From: Flavobacterium sp. NKUCC04_CG
Lineage (GTDB): Bacteria; Bacteroidota; Bacteroidia; Flavobacteriales; Flavobacteriaceae
Length of the DNA stretch: 64,000 nt
NCBI RefSeq assembly: GCF_019345525.1
Contig: NZ_JAHKRA010000001.1
Span: forward strand, 339,257-403,256
Direction of reading: 5' to 3'
A model generated the notes under the pieces. That model searched no databases. It was not told the DNA's origin and saw only the letters and a program-made list of their open reading frames with translations. Shown in pieces: positions 62,202 to 64,000 of the stretch. The translations under genes were made by a program, and so were the position numbers. The stretch's first letter is position 1. Each line of letters opens with the position of its first letter.

Positions 62202-63857
62202 ATGGAAAATCAAAAGAAAAAATTTTTGCGAACCGCCGAATTGATTGCTATTCTTTCAAAATATGGTTTTAATGAGTTACTGATACAGACCAAGCTCAAA
62301 AAAAACAGCCCGCCCGATGGGGATAAGGACGTTAAAGAAGGCTTATCCTCCTTTAGTGTTTACGAGAGAATACGCATGGTCTTAGAGGATTTGGGACCTA
62401 CTTATATCAAATTGGGTCAAACATTCAGCAATAGAGAAGACTTATTACCCGCAGAACTCATCGTGGAGTTGAAAAAATTACAAGACAATGTTGCTCCTAT
62501 GGATTTGGATATCTATGCCATTTTAAAACAGGAATTAGAAATCGACCCCGAGCAATATTTTCTGGAAATCAGTAAAACACCTCTTGCGACAGCGTCTATT
62601 TCACAAGTTTATCGTGCAGTATTGTCGGATAAAAGAGCGGTGATTTTAAAAATAAAACGTCCAGGTATAAAAGAAAAAACCACTTCAGATCTATTGATTA
62701 TAAAGGATCTCGCCAAATTATTGGTCGCATCTAGTGAAACTTTTAGAAAACTAAACCTGACCCATGTGGTAGCCTCATTCGAAAAGTCTATTTACGAAGA
62801 AATGTCTTTTCTAAACGAGATAAACAATATGGATCAGTTCGCTCAAAATTTTAAAGACAATCCCAAAGTACAAGCTGTTTTACCCCATCGAGAACTTTCA
62901 AACGACCAGATTTTATGCATGGATTATATAGAGGGAACAAAAGTTACCGATAAGCCCAAATTAATCGAGCAAGGTTTGGATTTGACAACAATAGCCCAAA
63001 GTGGGTTAGATGTGTATCTGACGCAAGTTTTGGAGCACGGTTTTTTTCATGCCGACCCCCATCCAGGAAATCTATTTGTAATGCCCAATGGCGCACTTGC
63101 CTTTATCGATTTTGGATGTATGGGAAAAATGATTCCCAAAGACAAAGAACACCTAGAAGATTTTATCATAAACTTTATCGCTAAAGATGCCAAACGCCTG
63201 ATTAAAACACTCAAAAAAATGGCGCTGGAAATCAAGTTGGACGACGAACAGAAACTCGAACGTCAAATTCACGAACTTTTTGATATTTTAGACAACGATT
63301 CATTAGAAAACATAGACCTCAAAGACATCTTAAAAAAGTTTACAACGATCCTAAATAACAATGAAATTCTAATGCCCGATTACACCTATTTACTCGTTAG
63401 GGGTATAGTGCTGATTGAGGGCATTGGAAGAGATCTTGATCCGAGTATGAATCTAATTCAGAGCGTAAAACCCTATATTAAAAAAATATTTCTGCGCAGA
63501 TGGAGTCCGGAACAACTGTTACACAAAAGTACTAAAACCTTGAGAAACATCGGCGACGGTTTGGGTGAATTACCCGAAAACCTGAGTTCCTTACTCCAAA
63601 AAATTAACGAGGGGAAAATTGTTATCAACCAGCAAAACAAAGACTTAAACTCATCAAATAAGGCCATAGCAACAGCGCTAAATAGACTTGCTTTTACGGT
63701 TCTGATTGCCGGATTTTGTATCGCCACCGGCTTATTAGTGATTGCCAATAAACCGCCTTATATGTGGGGCATCCCCACCTTAGGGCTACTGGGTATTTTG
63801 GTTTCAAGTATTTTAAGCGTAATTGTATTGCTGTCGATTTTTAAAAAAAATAAATGA
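62202..63857 (+). CDS. ABC1/AarF/UbiB-family atypical kinase
   Basis: A 551-residue protein-kinase-like protein. Signatures are LGPTYIKLGQTFSNREDLLP (KxGQ motif), PLATASISQVYRAVL (Ala-rich loop in place of the Gly loop), EMSFLNEINN, HGFFHADPHPGNLFV (catalytic Asp and Asn) and FIDFGCMGKM (DFG). The last 60 residues hold two membrane helices. Family members support quinone synthesis; Flavobacteriaceae use menaquinone, so the target here is open. Confidence 0.93.
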   Translation: MENQKKKFLRTAELIAILSKYGFNELLIQTKLKKNSPPDGDKDVKEGLSSFSVYERIRMVLEDLGPTYIKLGQTFSNREDLLPAELIVELKKLQDNVAPMDLDIYAILKQELEIDPEQYFLEISKTPLATASISQVYRAVLSDKRAVILKIKRPGIKEKTTSDLLIIKDLAKLLVASSETFRKLNLTHVVASFEKSIYEEMSFLNEINNMDQFAQNFKDNPKVQAVLPHRELSNDQILCMDYIEGTKVTDKPKLIEQGLDLTTIAQSGLDVYLTQVLEHGFFHADPHPGNLFVMPNGALAFIDFGCMGKMIPKDKEHLEDFIINFIAKDAKRLIKTLKKMALEIKLDDEQKLERQIHELFDILDNDSLENIDLKDILKKFTTILNNNEILMPDYTYLLVRGIVLIEGIGRDLDPSMNLIQSVKPYIKKIFLRRWSPEQLLHKSTKTLRNIGDGLGELPENLSSLLQKINEGKIVINQQNKDLNSSNKAIATALNRLAFTVLIAGFCIATGLLVIANKPPYMWGIPTLGLLGILVSSILSVIVLLSIFKKNK

Positions 63858-63864
63858 AAAACGA

Positions 63865-63981
63865 TTAGAATCATGTCACCCCTACGGGATTCAACGAAAA
63901 TAAAACATTCTTTTACCGGCATATTTTGTAACGATATATGATTTGTTAGAATCATGTCACCACTACGGGGTTTAACGAAAA
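63865..63981. repeat. Pair of 36-bp REP-like direct repeats
   Basis: Two copies, 63865-63900 and 63946-63981, begin TTAGAATCATGTCACC and end AACGAAAA, with three mismatches. The central CCC-TAC-GGG part is a small palindrome. Both are followed by related sequence containing CGGCATAT, so the true unit may be about 81 bp and the array may continue beyond the window. Confidence 0.75.
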
Positions 63982-64000
63982 CGGCATATCATTTTAACAA

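Noticed and set aside
63865..63981. CRISPR array at the right edge
   Set aside because: Only two 36-bp copies with three mismatches, related spacer sequence and no cas genes; REP-like repeats fit better.

Overview
The window looks like a chromosomal segment of a low-GC member of the Flavobacteriaceae (Bacteroidota). The evidence is a SusC/SusD pair, a fused MurF-alanine racemase, many lipoproteins with a serine or alanine before the lipobox cysteine, promoters of the TTG-N17-19-TAnnTTTG type, and few recognisable Shine-Dalgarno sequences. Almost everything is ordinary core or niche gene content. No transposase, phage, plasmid or CRISPR-Cas gene was seen.

Layout. 1-226: tandem tRNA-Gly genes on the minus strand, the leftmost cut by the window edge. 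484-6689: GbsR/MarR regulator plus a complete RND tripartite efflux operon. 6766-12090: polysaccharide deacetylase, a cysteine-free thioredoxin-like protein, a membrane metallophosphoesterase and polA. 12154-14277: a lipoprotein cluster whose first gene carries an in-frame stop. 14743-17409: rplM-rpsI-rpsB-tsf with a probable structured leader before rpsB. 17627-18808: a dicarboxylate/amino-acid:cation symporter. 18881-20597: a second secreted protein/lipoprotein pair that shares an intergenic module with the first cluster. 20950-25769: aat, DUF3127, flavin reductase, an orphan histidine kinase, HIT, greA with an attenuator-like leader, and a Rieske-like lipoprotein. 25852-29332: a TPP riboswitch controlling a TonB-dependent receptor, with arfB and a PnuC-type transporter just upstream, together a probable thiamine-uptake locus. 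29394-32231: Bax-inhibitor-1 family protein, phosphopantetheinyl transferase, ahcY. 32586-39735: a SusC-SusD-metallohydrolase-DUF4302 uptake operon. 40023-42965: mscL and murF-alr.

43339-47246 is a sulfur module: DsrE-like protein, two half-size YeeE/YedE transporters, a Crp/Fnr regulator, and a persulfide dioxygenase-type hydrolase fused to two rhodanese domains. Matching palindromes stand before both outer transcription units and suggest that the regulator controls them. 47458-54210: lepA, a secreted lipoprotein and a three-part phosphatase/kinase-like/Omp85 outer-membrane protein. 54239-57791: an HD hydrolase fused to a Pycsar-type membrane effector, convergent with and overlapping a large GAF-domain protein. 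57887-63857: ecotin, a probable structured RNA element, dusB, an MscS channel, a C1 peptidase and an ABC1/UbiB kinase. The right edge holds two copies of a 36-bp REP-like repeat.

The items most worth following up are the sulfur-module operators, the HD-Pycsar effector fusion, the triple-domain outer-membrane protein, the riboswitch-linked transport locus, the rpsB and greA leaders, and the folded non-coding element at 58557-58662. All family assignments were made by reading the protein sequences; no database search was run.
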